Assembly (NCBI RefSeq): GCF_021129235.1
Contig: NZ_JAJOMA010000008.1
Span: forward strand, 186,001 to 250,000
Reading direction: 5' to 3'
Source of the DNA: Kineosporia mesophila
GTDB lineage: Bacteria; Actinomycetota; Actinomycetes; Actinomycetales; Kineosporiaceae
Length of the DNA: 64,000 nucleotides
Of the stretch, positions 25,246 through 34,138 are shown one piece after another. The position numbers and the translations under genes were made by a program. Position 1 is the stretch's first letter; each line of letters begins with the position of its first letter. The notes under the pieces were generated by a model. That model did no database searches. It was not told the DNA's origin and saw only the letters and a program-made list of their open reading frames with translations.

Positions 25246-26496
25246 TCAGGCGGGAAGGTGCTGCTCGGTCTGCAGGGCCTGCACGGCCGGCAGCGCCGGG
25301 TCGTCCGGGTTCGCGCCGTCCCACTCCGCGTTGACGTTGCCCGGGTGCACCGGCGCCTTGCGCGAGTGCAGGAACATCGCCGTCGAGACCGCCACCAGGA
25401 ATCCGGTGATCACCAGGGCGCCGAGCAGGCCGCCGCCCAGCAGGTCGGCGACGTACCAGGTCAGGGCCCCGACCAGGCCGGCCGCGGGAAGCGTGATGAG
25501 CCAGGCGGCGACCATCCGCACCGCCACCGGCCAGCGCACCACCGCACCGGGGCGGCCCACCCCCGAACCGAGGATCGAGCCGGTCGCGACGTGGGTGGTG
25601 GACAGCGGTAGCCCGAGGTGGCTGGAGATCAGGATGACCGCACCGGAGGCGCCCTCGGCGGCCAGGCCCTGGGGCGGGGTGATCTCGACCAGGCCCTTGC
25701 CGAGCGTGCGGATGATCCGCCAGCCGCCCAGCGAGGTGCCGGCGGCGATGGCGATCGCGCAGCTCGCCTTGACCCAGAACGGGATGTTCTCGGTGTCGGT
25801 CCAGTGACCGGAGGCGATCAGGCCCAGCGTGATGACGCCCATCGTCTTCTGCGCGTCATTGGTGCCGTGGGCCAGCGAGACGAGTGAGGCGGAGCCGATC
25901 TGGCCCCAGCGGAATCCCTTCTCGGTGAAGCGGGCGGCCACCCCGGCGGTGATCCGGTAGACCAGCCAGGTGCCGAGCGCGGCCACCAGGCCGGCGATGA
26001 AGGGCGACATCAGGGCGGGCAGGACGACCTTGCCGATCACCCCGTCGATCTTGGAGCCGTCGCCGTTCCAGTTCACGCCGCTGGTGCCGAGGCCGGCCAG
26101 GGTGGCGCCGATGAGGCCGCCGAACAGGGCGTGGGACGAGCTGGAGGGCAGTCCGAGCAGCCAGGTCAGCAGGTTCCAGGTGATGCCGCCGATCAGGCCG
26201 GCGAGCACGATCAGGAGCAGGTCACTGCCCCCGCCGGTCAGCAGCTCGGGTCGCGGCAGACCGTCCGAGGTCTGGATCTTCACCACCGCGTTGGTGACTG
26301 TCAGTGCCACCTCGACGGACAGGAAGGCTCCGACGAGATTCAGCACGCCGCACAGGACGACGGCGACCCGTGGGGTCAGGGCGCCGGTTGCGATGGAGGT
26401 TGCCATCGCATTGGCCGTGTCGTGGAAGCCGTTGGTGAAGTCGAAGGCCAGGGCGACCACGACAACCAGGACGAGAAGCACCGTTGCGGTTGTCAC
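25246..26496 (-). CDS. pit: Pit-family low-affinity phosphate transporter (copy B)
   Basis: A 416-residue inorganic phosphate permease (metal-phosphate/proton symport) with about 10-12 helices. The duplicated family signatures are DFTNGFHDTANAMATSIATG near the N-terminus and SLAHGTNDAQKTMGVITLGL in the middle. Near the end GAVILISSHLGLPLSTTHVA is also typical. It is nearly identical through most of its length to copy A at 27372-28583; the main differences are in helix 1-2 loops and the last 40 residues. The start is a GTG. A PHO-box-like element lies 63-80 bp upstream. Confidence 0.93.
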   Translation of the reverse strand: MTTATVLLVLVVVVALAFDFTNGFHDTANAMATSIATGALTPRVAVVLCGVLNLVGAFLSVEVALTVTNAVVKIQTSDGLPRPELLTGGGSDLLLIVLAGLIGGITWNLLTWLLGLPSSSSHALFGGLIGATLAGLGTSGVNWNGDGSKIDGVIGKVVLPALMSPFIAGLVAALGTWLVYRITAGVAARFTEKGFRWGQIGSASLVSLAHGTNDAQKTMGVITLGLIASGHWTDTENIPFWVKASCAIAIAAGTSLGGWRIIRTLGKGLVEITPPQGLAAEGASGAVILISSHLGLPLSTTHVATGSILGSGVGRPGAVVRWPVAVRMVAAWLITLPAAGLVGALTWYVADLLGGGLLGALVITGFLVAVSTAMFLHSRKAPVHPGNVNAEWDGANPDDPALPAVQALQTEQHLPA

Positions 26497-26558
26497 GGCA
26501 GCAGCGTCGCGCCCGAACGCAGCTCTGTTCCAGAGAAGTCCGCAAACGGTAGGGCAGA

Positions 26559-26576
26559 GTTTGCCCGTCGTTCACC
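26559..26576. promoter_or_regulatory. PHO-box-like direct repeat upstream of Pit copy B
   Basis: GTTTGCCCGTC followed directly by GTTCACCGAAG gives two 11-nt units beginning GTTxxCC, the layout of PhoP boxes in streptomycetes; a weaker third unit (GTCACGG) follows. The same element with two changed bases in the spacer is found upstream of Pit copy A at 28647-28664. Written on the plus strand; the gene is on the minus strand. Confidence 0.5.
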
Positions 26577-26643
26577 GAAGGTCACGGGATGATGGCCTGT
26601 TTGCCATCGGTCACTTCGCTCGGTGACCGTTGACAAGAGGCGA

Positions 26644-26701
26644 ACGCCCTGCCTTCTGGTCGGCCGGCCGGGTCGACCGGATCGACCTGGAGGCAGGGCG
26701 T
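26644..26701 (-). terminator. Hairpin after the DUF3349 gene
   Basis: ACGCCCTGCCT at 26644-26654 and its perfect complement at 26691-26701 form an 11-bp stem with a 36-nt, itself foldable loop (GGTCGACC inside), 15 bp past the DUF3349 stop. A second inverted repeat CGGTCAC/GTGACCG lies at 26608-26629. Confidence 0.55.
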
Positions 26702-26715
26702 GCCAGAACGGGCAG

Positions 26716-27024
26716 TCAGTCCTCGAAGTCGGCCAGGGGCCAGCCCCCGGCCGCCAGCCGGCCGGAGACCCGGGCGATGTCCTGCGCGGAGGCGGTGTCG
26801 AGGGTGGCGTCGCCGATCAGGCGCTCGACGTCTTCGCTGGTGATCTCGACGCCGAGCTCGGCCTGCATGGACAGGTCGGCGGCGATCTGGTGCACCTCGG
26901 CCTCGGTGAGCTTGCGGCGCAGCAGGCCGAGCAGCACCACGTAGTCCTGCTGCGGCACGCCACCGGGATACCCGGCACGCAGCCAGGAGACGACGCGGTT
27001 GACGATGGAGATCTCATCGGGCAC
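26716..27024 (-). CDS. DUF3349 protein
   Basis: A 102-residue helical protein of the actinobacterial DUF3349 family, recognised by VVSWLRAGYPGGVPQQDYVV and LLGLLRRKLTEAEVHQIAAD. It is third in the pit copy A operon, 6 bp after the small membrane protein gene, and starts with GTG. Copy B of the operon lacks it. The family has no established function; the fold is a small helical bundle. Confidence 0.88.
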   Translation of the reverse strand: MPDEISIVNRVVSWLRAGYPGGVPQQDYVVLLGLLRRKLTEAEVHQIAADLSMQAELGVEITSEDVERLIGDATLDTASAQDIARVSGRLAAGGWPLADFED

Positions 27025-27030
27025 CGGAAA

Positions 27031-27339
27031 TCACTTGTCCTGGATCGTCGGGTAGATGCTGTCGAAGCTGAGTTCCTGGCCGAAGCCGGAGGCCACGATC
27101 AGGACGATGCCGAGGCCGACCACCAGCAGGACGATCGCGAAGCAGAGCCCGGCCAGGGCCCGGCCGATCGGGTGTGGTGCGGGGGCGATGCCGGCCCCGT
27201 GCTCCTCGGCGTCACCGCCCGTGCCGTAGGCCAGCGAGCGGATGCCCACCGCGAACAGCGCGGGCAGCCCGGCCCCGAGAATCAGGCTGGCCACGGTGAT
27301 CTTCCAGAGGTCTTCCCACACCAGCGAGAGCGTGTGCAT
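27031..27339 (-). CDS. Small two-helix membrane protein linked to Pit transporter (copy A)
   Basis: A 102-residue paralogue of the protein at 24907-25215, identical in length and topology (MHTLSLVWEDLWKITVAS, AYGTGGDAEEHGAG, IYPTIQDK). It follows Pit copy A by 32 bp and precedes the DUF3349 gene. The conserved pairing in both copies supports a role with the transporter. Confidence 0.8.
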   Translation of the reverse strand: MHTLSLVWEDLWKITVASLILGAGLPALFAVGIRSLAYGTGGDAEEHGAGIAPAPHPIGRALAGLCFAIVLLVVGLGIVLIVASGFGQELSFDSIYPTIQDK

Positions 27340-27371
27340 GTCGTGCCTCCTCCTCTTCGAATCAGGTCGAA

Positions 27372-28583
27372 TCAGGCTGCCGTGGTCTGGTGGGCGGCGG
27401 GGGCCTCCCACTCGTCGTTGACGTTGCCCGGGTGCACGGGCTCCTTGCGCGAGTGCCGCCACATCGCGACCGCGGCCGCGGTCAGAAGAGCTGTGATCAC
27501 CACGGCGCCGAGCAGGCCGCCACCCAGCAGGTCGGCGACGTACCAGGTCAGGGCCCCGACCAGGCCGGCCGCGGGGAGCGTGATGACCCAGGCGGCGACC
27601 ATCCGCACCGCTACCCGCCAGCGCACCGTGGCACCCGGCTTGCCGATGCCGGAGCCGAGGATCGAGCCGGTGGCCACGTGGGTCGTGGACAGGGCGAAGC
27701 CGAGGTGGCTGGAGATCAGGATGACCGCGCCGGAGGCGCCCTCGGCGGCCATGCCCTGCGGCGAGGCGATCTCGACCAGGCCCTTGCCGAGCGTGCGGAT
27801 GATCCGCCAGCCGCCCAGGTAGGTGCCCGAGGCGATCGCCAGGGCGCAGCAGGCCTTCACCCAGAACGGGATGTTCTCGGTGTCGGTCCAGTGCCCGGAA
27901 GCGATCAGGGCCAGGGTGATGACCCCCATCGTCTTCTGGGCGTCGTTGGTGCCGTGGGCCAGCGAGACGAGTGAGGCGGAGCCGATCTGGCCCCAGCGGA
28001 AGCCGGTCTCGGTGAAGCGCTGCGCCACCCCGGCGGTGATCCGGTAGATCAGCCAGGTGCCGACGGCCGCCACCAGGCCGGCGATGACCGGCGAGGCCAG
28101 CGCGGGCAGGATGACCTTGCCGATCACCCCGTCCACCTTCGAGCCGTCGCCGTTCCAGTTCACGCCGCTGGTGCCGAGGCCGGCCAGGGTGGCACCGATC
28201 AGTCCGCCGAACAGGGCGTGCGACGAACTGGAGGGCAGTCCGAGCAGCCAGGTCAGCAGGTTCCAGGCGATGCCGCCGATCAGGCCGGCCAGCACGATGA
28301 TCAGGAGGTCGGACCCGCCGCCGCTGAGGAGGTCGGGCTTGGGGGCACCGTCGGAGTCCTGGATCTTGACGACGGCGTTGGTCACCGTCAGAGCCACCTC
28401 CACGGACAGGAAGGCGCCGACGAGATTGAGAGCGCCGGCCAGCGCCACCGCGACCTTGGGGGTCAGGGCGCCGGTCGCGATGGACGTGGCCATGGCGTTG
28501 GCCGTGTCATGGAATCCGTTGGTGAAGTCGAAGGCCAGAGCCACGACGACGACCAGGACGAGTATCACCGTTGCTGTCGTCAC
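27372..28583 (-). CDS. pit: Pit-family low-affinity phosphate transporter (copy A)
   Basis: A 403-residue phosphate permease with the same signatures as copy B (DFTNGFHDTANAMATSIATG, SLAHGTNDAQKTMGVITLAL). It heads a three-gene operon with the small membrane protein and DUF3349. The start is GTG at 28583. The C-terminus (VHPGNVNDEWEAPAAHQTTA) differs from copy B. Retention of both copies with the same PHO-box-like element suggests phosphate-dependent expression. Confidence 0.93.
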   Translation of the reverse strand: MTTATVILVLVVVVALAFDFTNGFHDTANAMATSIATGALTPKVAVALAGALNLVGAFLSVEVALTVTNAVVKIQDSDGAPKPDLLSGGGSDLLIIVLAGLIGGIAWNLLTWLLGLPSSSSHALFGGLIGATLAGLGTSGVNWNGDGSKVDGVIGKVILPALASPVIAGLVAAVGTWLIYRITAGVAQRFTETGFRWGQIGSASLVSLAHGTNDAQKTMGVITLALIASGHWTDTENIPFWVKACCALAIASGTYLGGWRIIRTLGKGLVEIASPQGMAAEGASGAVILISSHLGFALSTTHVATGSILGSGIGKPGATVRWRVAVRMVAAWVITLPAAGLVGALTWYVADLLGGGLLGAVVITALLTAAAVAMWRHSRKEPVHPGNVNDEWEAPAAHQTTAA

Positions 28584-28646
28584 AATGGCCAGAGTTCACC
28601 CCGAATCGGGTTCCGTTCCAGGGGTTCGGGCGAGGCGTCCGCAACT

Positions 28647-28664
28647 GTTTGCCGCTCGTTCACC
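28647..28664. promoter_or_regulatory. PHO-box-like direct repeat upstream of Pit copy A
   Basis: GTTTGCCGCTC followed directly by GTTCACC, on the plus strand. Sixteen of 18 positions equal the element upstream of Pit copy B. A GTCCGCAA block also precedes it in both copies (28637 and 26538). Confidence 0.5.
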
Positions 28665-28680
28665 CGGTGTGTCGAGGCAA

Positions 28681-31140
28681 CTACTTCTGGTTCGAACCGG
28701 ACGAGGGCCTGCTGCGCAGCACCTCGCGAACTGTGTCCGCACAGGGCTGTTCCCGCGCCCGCGCGGCCAGTTCGCGGGAGTCACCCAGACCCGTCGCCCT
28801 GATCGCCTGCTTGATGTCGGGCACCGAACGTGGGGTCACGCTCAGCTCCCTCACCCCCAGACCGACAAGAAGGGGAACGGCCCGCACGTCGGCGGCGAAC
28901 TCCCCGCACACCGCCACCTCGGCCCGCCCGGCGGCGCCGTCACAGGTGGCGCGGATCAGCTGCAGCACGGCCGGGTCGAACGGGTCACCCAGGGCCGCGA
29001 CATCGTCGTTGCCGCGCTCGGCGGCCAGCGTGTACTGGGTGAGGTCGTTCGTGCCGATGCTGAGGAAGTCGGCGTACGGAGCCAGCACCGCCGCCTTGAG
29101 AGCCGCGGCCGGCACCTCCACCATGATCCCCACCCGAAGTCCCACCGGCGCCCGGGGCCCGACCACCTCGTCCAAAAGCTCTCTGGCCGCTCGCAGTTCG
29201 CCCAGGGTGCTGACCATCGGGAACATCACGCTCACCGGCGTCTGCCGGGCCACCCGCACAATCGCCCGCAGCTGGTCGGTCAGGATCGCCGGGCGCCGCA
29301 ACCCCAGCCGCAGCCCCCGCACACCGAGGAACGGGTTGGCCTCCACCGGCATCGGCAGGTAGCCCAGCGGCTTGTCGCCCCCCACGTCCAGTGTGCGCAG
29401 GGTGATGCGCTCGCCGCCGAACGCGTCGGCCAGATCGAGATAGGCCGCCTCCTGCTCGTCGACGTCGGGCGGGGTGTCGCGGCTCAGGAACAGGAACTCG
29501 GTGCGCACCAGAGAGATCAGGTCGGCGCCCCGGGCCCGGGCCGCGGTGGCCTCCGCCGGGGTGGAGGCGTTGGCCCCCACGGTGATGCGGACGCCGTCGC
29601 GGGTGACGGCCGGGGAATGGGCCTGCCTCAAGGTCACTTCGCCGTTGCGGCGGGTAGTTTCGGCCCGGTCGAGGAAGTCCTGCCGGGTGTCGGCGCCGGG
29701 GTCGATCACCAGCTCGCCGGTCGTGCCGTCCAGGGCGACGACCGTACCCTCGGGCAGCTGGTGGACGAAGGCCCCCACCCCGGCCACGGCCGGGATGCCA
29801 CGGGCCCGGATCAGGATCGCCGCGTGTCCGCTGGGGCTGCCGGCCGCCATCACCACGCCGTGGGTGATGTTGCCGTCCAGGGTGGCGGCCTGGGCCGGAG
29901 TGAGGTCTTCGACCAGCAGAATGCCCGGCCCGGAGAACGTTTCCTCAACCGGGGGAAGCAGGTGGGCCAGCACCTGTTCGCCCACCGCGCGCACGTCGGC
30001 GGCCCGGGCGGCCAGGTACGCGTCGGTGAGATCGTCGAACCGGTCTGCGGTTTCGCGGGCCGTCGCGGCCCAGGCGGGGGCCGCCGGCCGGCCGTCGCCG
30101 ATCCGGGCCCGGGTCTGGTCGAGCAGGGCCGGATCGTCGAGCAGGGCCAGATGGGTCTCGAAGATCTCCGCCTCGTCGCGGGTGAGAAGGCCTTTCAGAC
30201 CGGTGATCTGGTGCCTTACGGCCTCCAGGGCGGTCGCCAGGGCGCGCTGCTCGAGTTCGGGTGTCCTGGTGAGGACGTCCACCAGCCCCGGGTCGTCGAG
30301 CCGGGGTGCGGGGGTGGCCCGGTGGACGGGGCCGATCGCGATACCCGGGGAGGCGGCCGACGCGTGGGCCGAGGGCTCCTGGCGGCCGGCGGGATCGACC
30401 GCCGGCCCGGTGGGCTCGCCGAAATTGCCGGCCGCCAGCGATCCGATGCGCTCCAGGGCGATCTGGGCCCCGGCCCCGGTGGCCCGTGCCTGGATCTCGT
30501 GCCCGGCCAGCACCCCGAGCGTGGTGAGCCGGGTCAGGCTCAGGGCCGGTACCCAGGCCGATCCGGTGGTGGCGTTGCGGATCTCGACCTGGGCCTCGAT
30601 CCCGCGCAACCGGGTCACCAGGCGCGCGGCCGGGCGGGCGTGCAGGCCGTGGGCCGGGGTGACGACGAACCGGGCCAGCGCGGCCGGGACCTCACTGATC
30701 GCCGGTGTTTCCGGCCGCCCCGGGGCGCCGGACAGCTGGGACTCCTTGCCCGCCAGGCCGTTGCGAGCCTCTGCGGCCACCTCGCCGAGCCCGGCCCCAC
30801 CGGCCGCCGTGACCACCGCCGCCACCAGACCCTCGACCAGGGGCGCCGGGCAGAGCAGCACGCGCCGCCGCGTCCCCTCGTCGAGGAGTTCCCGGGCCAG
30901 CTCGGCCGAGAGCACCGCGCTGCCCAGATCCATGAGCACGAGCACACCCGCCGGACCGTCGACCGAGGTGACGGCTTCGGAGATCGCGACGGCGTCGGTG
31001 CCCAGCGTCTCCTCGTCCAGCCCGGCGGCCACGGCCACCCGCACCGGGGCGCCGGGCGTCATCTGCCCGGCCAGTGCCACTGCGGCCCGCGCCAGCGGAC
31101 GGCTGTGCGAGACGACGACGATGCCGACCGTGGAGTTCAT
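28681..31140 (-). CDS. dhaM: DhaM fused to HPr and full Enzyme I (PEP-dihydroxyacetone phosphotransfer)
   Basis: An 819-residue cytoplasmic phosphorelay protein that passes phosphate from PEP to the ADP bound by DhaL. Residues 1-130 are the EIIA-Man-like DhaM domain (VGIVVVSHSRPLARAAV, active His12). Residues ~160-245 are HPr (AHGLHARPAARLVTRL). Residues ~265-819 are Enzyme I: the start SPGIAIGPVHR, phospho-His loop GSPSGHAAILIRARG, and PEP-binding barrel MVEVPAAALKAAVLAPYADF, SIGTNDLTQYTLAAERGNDD, VAVCGEFAAD. E. coli DhaM has only a partial Enzyme I; here the barrel is complete, so no separate PtsI is needed. Confidence 0.92.
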   Translation of the reverse strand: MNSTVGIVVVSHSRPLARAAVALAGQMTPGAPVRVAVAAGLDEETLGTDAVAISEAVTSVDGPAGVLVLMDLGSAVLSAELARELLDEGTRRRVLLCPAPLVEGLVAAVVTAAGGAGLGEVAAEARNGLAGKESQLSGAPGRPETPAISEVPAALARFVVTPAHGLHARPAARLVTRLRGIEAQVEIRNATTGSAWVPALSLTRLTTLGVLAGHEIQARATGAGAQIALERIGSLAAGNFGEPTGPAVDPAGRQEPSAHASAASPGIAIGPVHRATPAPRLDDPGLVDVLTRTPELEQRALATALEAVRHQITGLKGLLTRDEAEIFETHLALLDDPALLDQTRARIGDGRPAAPAWAATARETADRFDDLTDAYLAARAADVRAVGEQVLAHLLPPVEETFSGPGILLVEDLTPAQAATLDGNITHGVVMAAGSPSGHAAILIRARGIPAVAGVGAFVHQLPEGTVVALDGTTGELVIDPGADTRQDFLDRAETTRRNGEVTLRQAHSPAVTRDGVRITVGANASTPAEATAARARGADLISLVRTEFLFLSRDTPPDVDEQEAAYLDLADAFGGERITLRTLDVGGDKPLGYLPMPVEANPFLGVRGLRLGLRRPAILTDQLRAIVRVARQTPVSVMFPMVSTLGELRAARELLDEVVGPRAPVGLRVGIMVEVPAAALKAAVLAPYADFLSIGTNDLTQYTLAAERGNDDVAALGDPFDPAVLQLIRATCDGAAGRAEVAVCGEFAADVRAVPLLVGLGVRELSVTPRSVPDIKQAIRATGLGDSRELAARAREQPCADTVREVLRSRPSSGSNQK

Positions 31141-31145
31141 GAGCG

Positions 31146-31802
31146 CTACTGGTTGTCCTCACCGTCGATCATCGTGTTCGCGGCGGCCCGGAAGAGCAGG
31201 GCCGTGCTGGTCGCGCCCGGGTCCTGGTGCCCCACGCTGCGCTCGCCCAGGTAACTGGCGCGCCCCTTGCGGGCGAGCATCGGCGTGGTCGCGTCGCGCC
31301 CGGCCTCGGCCGCGTCGGCGCTGGCCTTGAGGGCCTCACCGAACGGCCGGCCCTCATTCAGCGCCGCCTCCAGCGTCTCCACGGCCGGGATCAGCGCGTC
31401 GAGCATGGTCTTGTCGCCGGCCACGGCCTGGCCCCGGGCCAGCACCCCCTCCAGCCCGGCGCGGAACGCGGCGGCCAGCGAGTCCGGGCCGAGCGCGTCG
31501 CACTCCCCGGCGGAGGTGGCCATTCGCAGGAAGAACGTGCCGTACAGCGGGCCGCTGGCCCCACCGACCGAGCTGACCAGCGCCATCCCGGACTGTTTGA
31601 GCATGGGCCCGATGCTGGGCGGCGTGGTGCCGTCGGCCAGCACCGACACCATCGCCTTCAGGCCCCGCGTCAGGTTGGACCCGTGGTCGGCGTCACCGAT
31701 GGCCGAGTCCAGCTCGGTCAGCTGCGCGGCGTGCTCCTCCACGTCCCCGGCGAACCGGATCAGCCAGGACCTCAGTGTGGTGACATCGACGATCTCGCTC
31801 AA
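31146..31802 (-). CDS. dhaL: Dihydroxyacetone kinase ADP-binding subunit DhaL
   Basis: A 218-residue helical-barrel subunit. Magnesium/ADP ligands are in ELDSAIGDADHGSNLTRG. Other family blocks are SSVGGASGPLYGTFFLRM and DAAEAGRDATTPMLARKGRASYLGERSVG. The only suitable start is TTG at 31802, directly after the dhaK stop (TGATTG), with GGGGAG 7 nt upstream inside the end of dhaK. Tight coupling fits the 1:1 DhaK-DhaL complex. Confidence 0.92.
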   Translation of the reverse strand: MSEIVDVTTLRSWLIRFAGDVEEHAAQLTELDSAIGDADHGSNLTRGLKAMVSVLADGTTPPSIGPMLKQSGMALVSSVGGASGPLYGTFFLRMATSAGECDALGPDSLAAAFRAGLEGVLARGQAVAGDKTMLDALIPAVETLEAALNEGRPFGEALKASADAAEAGRDATTPMLARKGRASYLGERSVGHQDPGATSTALLFRAAANTMIDGEDNQ

Positions 31803-32804
31803 TCAGACTCCCCAGCGCAGTCCCGGCGTGTTGACCGGGGCATCCCATAGCCGAACCAGATCATCGTCCACCTTGAGCAGGGTCACCGAACAGCCGGCCG
31901 TGTCCAGGCTGGTGAGGTAGGGCCCGACCAGCGAGCGCACCACCCGCACCCCGGCTTTCTCCAGCCGGGCCGCGACCTCGCCGTACATCAGGTACAGCTC
32001 GATCAGCGGGGTGGCACCCAGGCCGTTGACGAAGGCGATGACGCCGTCGCCCCCGGTGAAGTCGAGGTCGTCGAGGATCGGGTCGAGCAGCAGGCCGGCG
32101 ACCTGGCGGGCCGGGGCCAGGGGCACCCGGCGGCGGCCGGGCTCGCCGTGGATGCCGACCCCGATCTCCATCTCGCCCTCCGGCAGGTCGAACGTCGGCC
32201 GGCCGGCGGCGGGGACCGTGCCCGAGGTCAGGGCCACGCCCATGCTGCGGCCGTTCGCGTTGACGCGGCGCACCACGTCGGCGACCTGCTGGAGCGGGCG
32301 CCCGGCCTCGGCGGCGGCCCCGGCGAGCTTCTCGGCCAGCACGGTCACCCCGACGCCGCGACGGCCCGCGGTGTACAGCGAGTCCTGCACCGCGACGTCG
32401 TCGTCGGTGATCACCGCGACCACCTCGATACCGGTCTCCTCCAGGGCGATCTCGGCCGCCATCTCGAAGTTCAGCACGTCGCCGGTGTAGTTCTTCACGA
32501 TGTGCACGACTCCGGCGCCGGAGTCCACGTTCCTGGTCGCCTCGACCACCTGACCGGGTACGGGCGAGGTGAACACCTCACCGGCGATCGCCGCGTCGAG
32601 CATGCCCCGCCCGACGAAACCGCCGTGCAGCGGCTCGTGCCCGGAACCACCGCCGGAGACCAGCGCGACCTTGCCGGGCACCGGCGCGTCCGCCCGGTAG
32701 ATGATCCGGTGCTCCAGGTCGACCCGTAACCCCGGATGGGCGGCGGCCAGACCCCGCAGCGACTCGACGACCACGTCCGCGGGGGCGTTGATGAGCTTCT
32801 TCAC
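31803..32804 (-). CDS. dhaK: Dihydroxyacetone kinase substrate-binding subunit DhaK
   Basis: A 333-residue subunit that binds dihydroxyacetone covalently as a hemiaminal to histidine. Signatures are KVALVSGGGSGHEPLHGGFV, HIVKNYTGDVLNFEMAAEIA, and the active-site histidine in EIGVGIHGEPGRRRV. It is the first gene of dhaK-dhaL-dhaM, which phosphorylates dihydroxyacetone from PEP. No glycerol dehydrogenase or DhaR-type regulator is adjacent; the operon is divergent from an MFS exporter 137 bp away. Confidence 0.94.
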   Translation of the reverse strand: MKKLINAPADVVVESLRGLAAAHPGLRVDLEHRIIYRADAPVPGKVALVSGGGSGHEPLHGGFVGRGMLDAAIAGEVFTSPVPGQVVEATRNVDSGAGVVHIVKNYTGDVLNFEMAAEIALEETGIEVVAVITDDDVAVQDSLYTAGRRGVGVTVLAEKLAGAAAEAGRPLQQVADVVRRVNANGRSMGVALTSGTVPAAGRPTFDLPEGEMEIGVGIHGEPGRRRVPLAPARQVAGLLLDPILDDLDFTGGDGVIAFVNGLGATPLIELYLMYGEVAARLEKAGVRVVRSLVGPYLTSLDTAGCSVTLLKVDDDLVRLWDAPVNTPGLRWGV

Positions 32805-32882
32805 GAGTCGCTCCTGCCGTCGGTGATCACCGGTGAACCGACGGTACGCCGTTCTCCGACGAGGGACCAGGGAGCGGGCGGA

Positions 32883-32888
32883 TAGGGT
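32883..32888 (+). promoter_or_regulatory. Probable -10 box (TAGGGT) for the MFS gene
   Basis: TAGGGT lies in the intergenic region, giving a leader of about 45 nt before the GTG at 32942, which has its own GAGAGG ribosome binding site. Confidence 0.35.
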
Positions 32889-32941
32889 CGGCGAGCGAGT
32901 TCACCGCTCGCCCGAGGACACCTTCCGAGAGGCACGACGCC

Positions 32942-34138
32942 GTGAGCGACACCACCCGCGACGAGACGCATCGGGGGATCCGGGCCACCTATGCGGCGTT
33001 CATCGCCACCGGGTTCATCTTCGCGAGCTGGGCGTCGCGTATCCCGCAGTTCAAGGAGCAGCTCGGGCTGAGCGCCGGGCAGCTCGGGCTGGTGCTGCTG
33101 TCGATCGCGATCGGCTCGCTGGTCGCCCTGCCGATGGCCGGCGCGATCGTCACCCGGTTCGGATCCCGGCGCACCGTGGCCACTCTCGCGGTCCTGGACG
33201 GTGCCGCCCTGGCCGTGGTCGCCCTCGGGTACGAGGCCGGGGTGCCGGTCGTGGTGCTGGGCCTGGTGTCGTTCGGCTTCGCCCAGGGCGGCTGGGACGT
33301 CGCGATGAATGTGCAGGGCGCCGTGGTGGAACGCCGTCTGGGCCGGGCGATCATGCCGCGCTTCCACGCCGGGTTCAGCCTCGGCACCGTGGCGGGGGCC
33401 CTGCTCAGCGCCCTGATGGTGTGGCTCGGCGTGCCGGTGCCGCTGCACCTGCTGGTGGTCGCGGCCCTCGTCGCGGCCTCCGTGCCGGTCGCGGTCCGTT
33501 CCTTCGTGCCCGACACCGAACCCGAGCCGGAGAGGGAACCGGGGGCACCGGCGTCCGTGAAGGCCTCCCCGTTGCTGGCCTGGACCGAGCCGCGCACCCT
33601 GCTGATCGGCCTGTTCGTGCTGACGTTCGCGTTCGCCGAGGGCACGTCCAACGACTGGGCCAGCGTGGCCCTGATCGACGGGCACGGCACGTCCGACACC
33701 GTCGGCACGCTCGGCTTCGCCGTGGTGCTCGTCGCGATGACGGCCGGGCGCTGGTTCGGCCCGCACCTCCTGGACCGGTACGGTCGCGCCGGGCTGCTGC
33801 AGATCATGGCCGTGACCGCCGCGGCCGGGCTGCTGCTCTTCGTCTACGCGCCCACCGTGCCGCTGGCGTTCGTGGGCACGGTCTTCTGGGGTCTCGGCAC
33901 GGCGCTGGGCTTCCCGGTGGGCATGAGTGCCGCCGCGGACGAGCCCACCCGGGCCGCTTCCCGGGTGAGCGTCGTCGCCTCGATCGGGTACTGCGCCTTC
34001 CTCGGCGGGCCGCCCCTGGTGGGCCTGCTGGGTGACGTGTTCTCGGTGCTCACCGCGCTGCTGGCCGTCGTGGTCGCGATGGTGGTGGCCGTGCTGGTGG
34101 CACCGGCGACGAAACCTCCCGCTACGGCTTCAGAATGA
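32942..34138 (+). CDS. MFS transporter (YbjJ-like)
   Basis: A 398-residue major facilitator with 12 helices. The opening IRATYAAFIATGFIFASWAS and SRIPQFKEQLGLSAGQLG are close to those of the transporter at 21379-22851, but this one lacks the long C-terminal tail. Loop 2-3 has TRFGSRRTVATLAV and the central loop DTEPEPEREPG. The cargo is unknown; the family includes exporters of small metabolites. The end overlaps the convergent quinone oxidoreductase by 17 bp. Confidence 0.87.
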   Translation: MSDTTRDETHRGIRATYAAFIATGFIFASWASRIPQFKEQLGLSAGQLGLVLLSIAIGSLVALPMAGAIVTRFGSRRTVATLAVLDGAALAVVALGYEAGVPVVVLGLVSFGFAQGGWDVAMNVQGAVVERRLGRAIMPRFHAGFSLGTVAGALLSALMVWLGVPVPLHLLVVAALVAASVPVAVRSFVPDTEPEPEREPGAPASVKASPLLAWTEPRTLLIGLFVLTFAFAEGTSNDWASVALIDGHGTSDTVGTLGFAVVLVAMTAGRWFGPHLLDRYGRAGLLQIMAVTAAAGLLLFVYAPTVPLAFVGTVFWGLGTALGFPVGMSAAADEPTRAASRVSVVASIGYCAFLGGPPLVGLLGDVFSVLTALLAVVVAMVVAVLVAPATKPPATASE

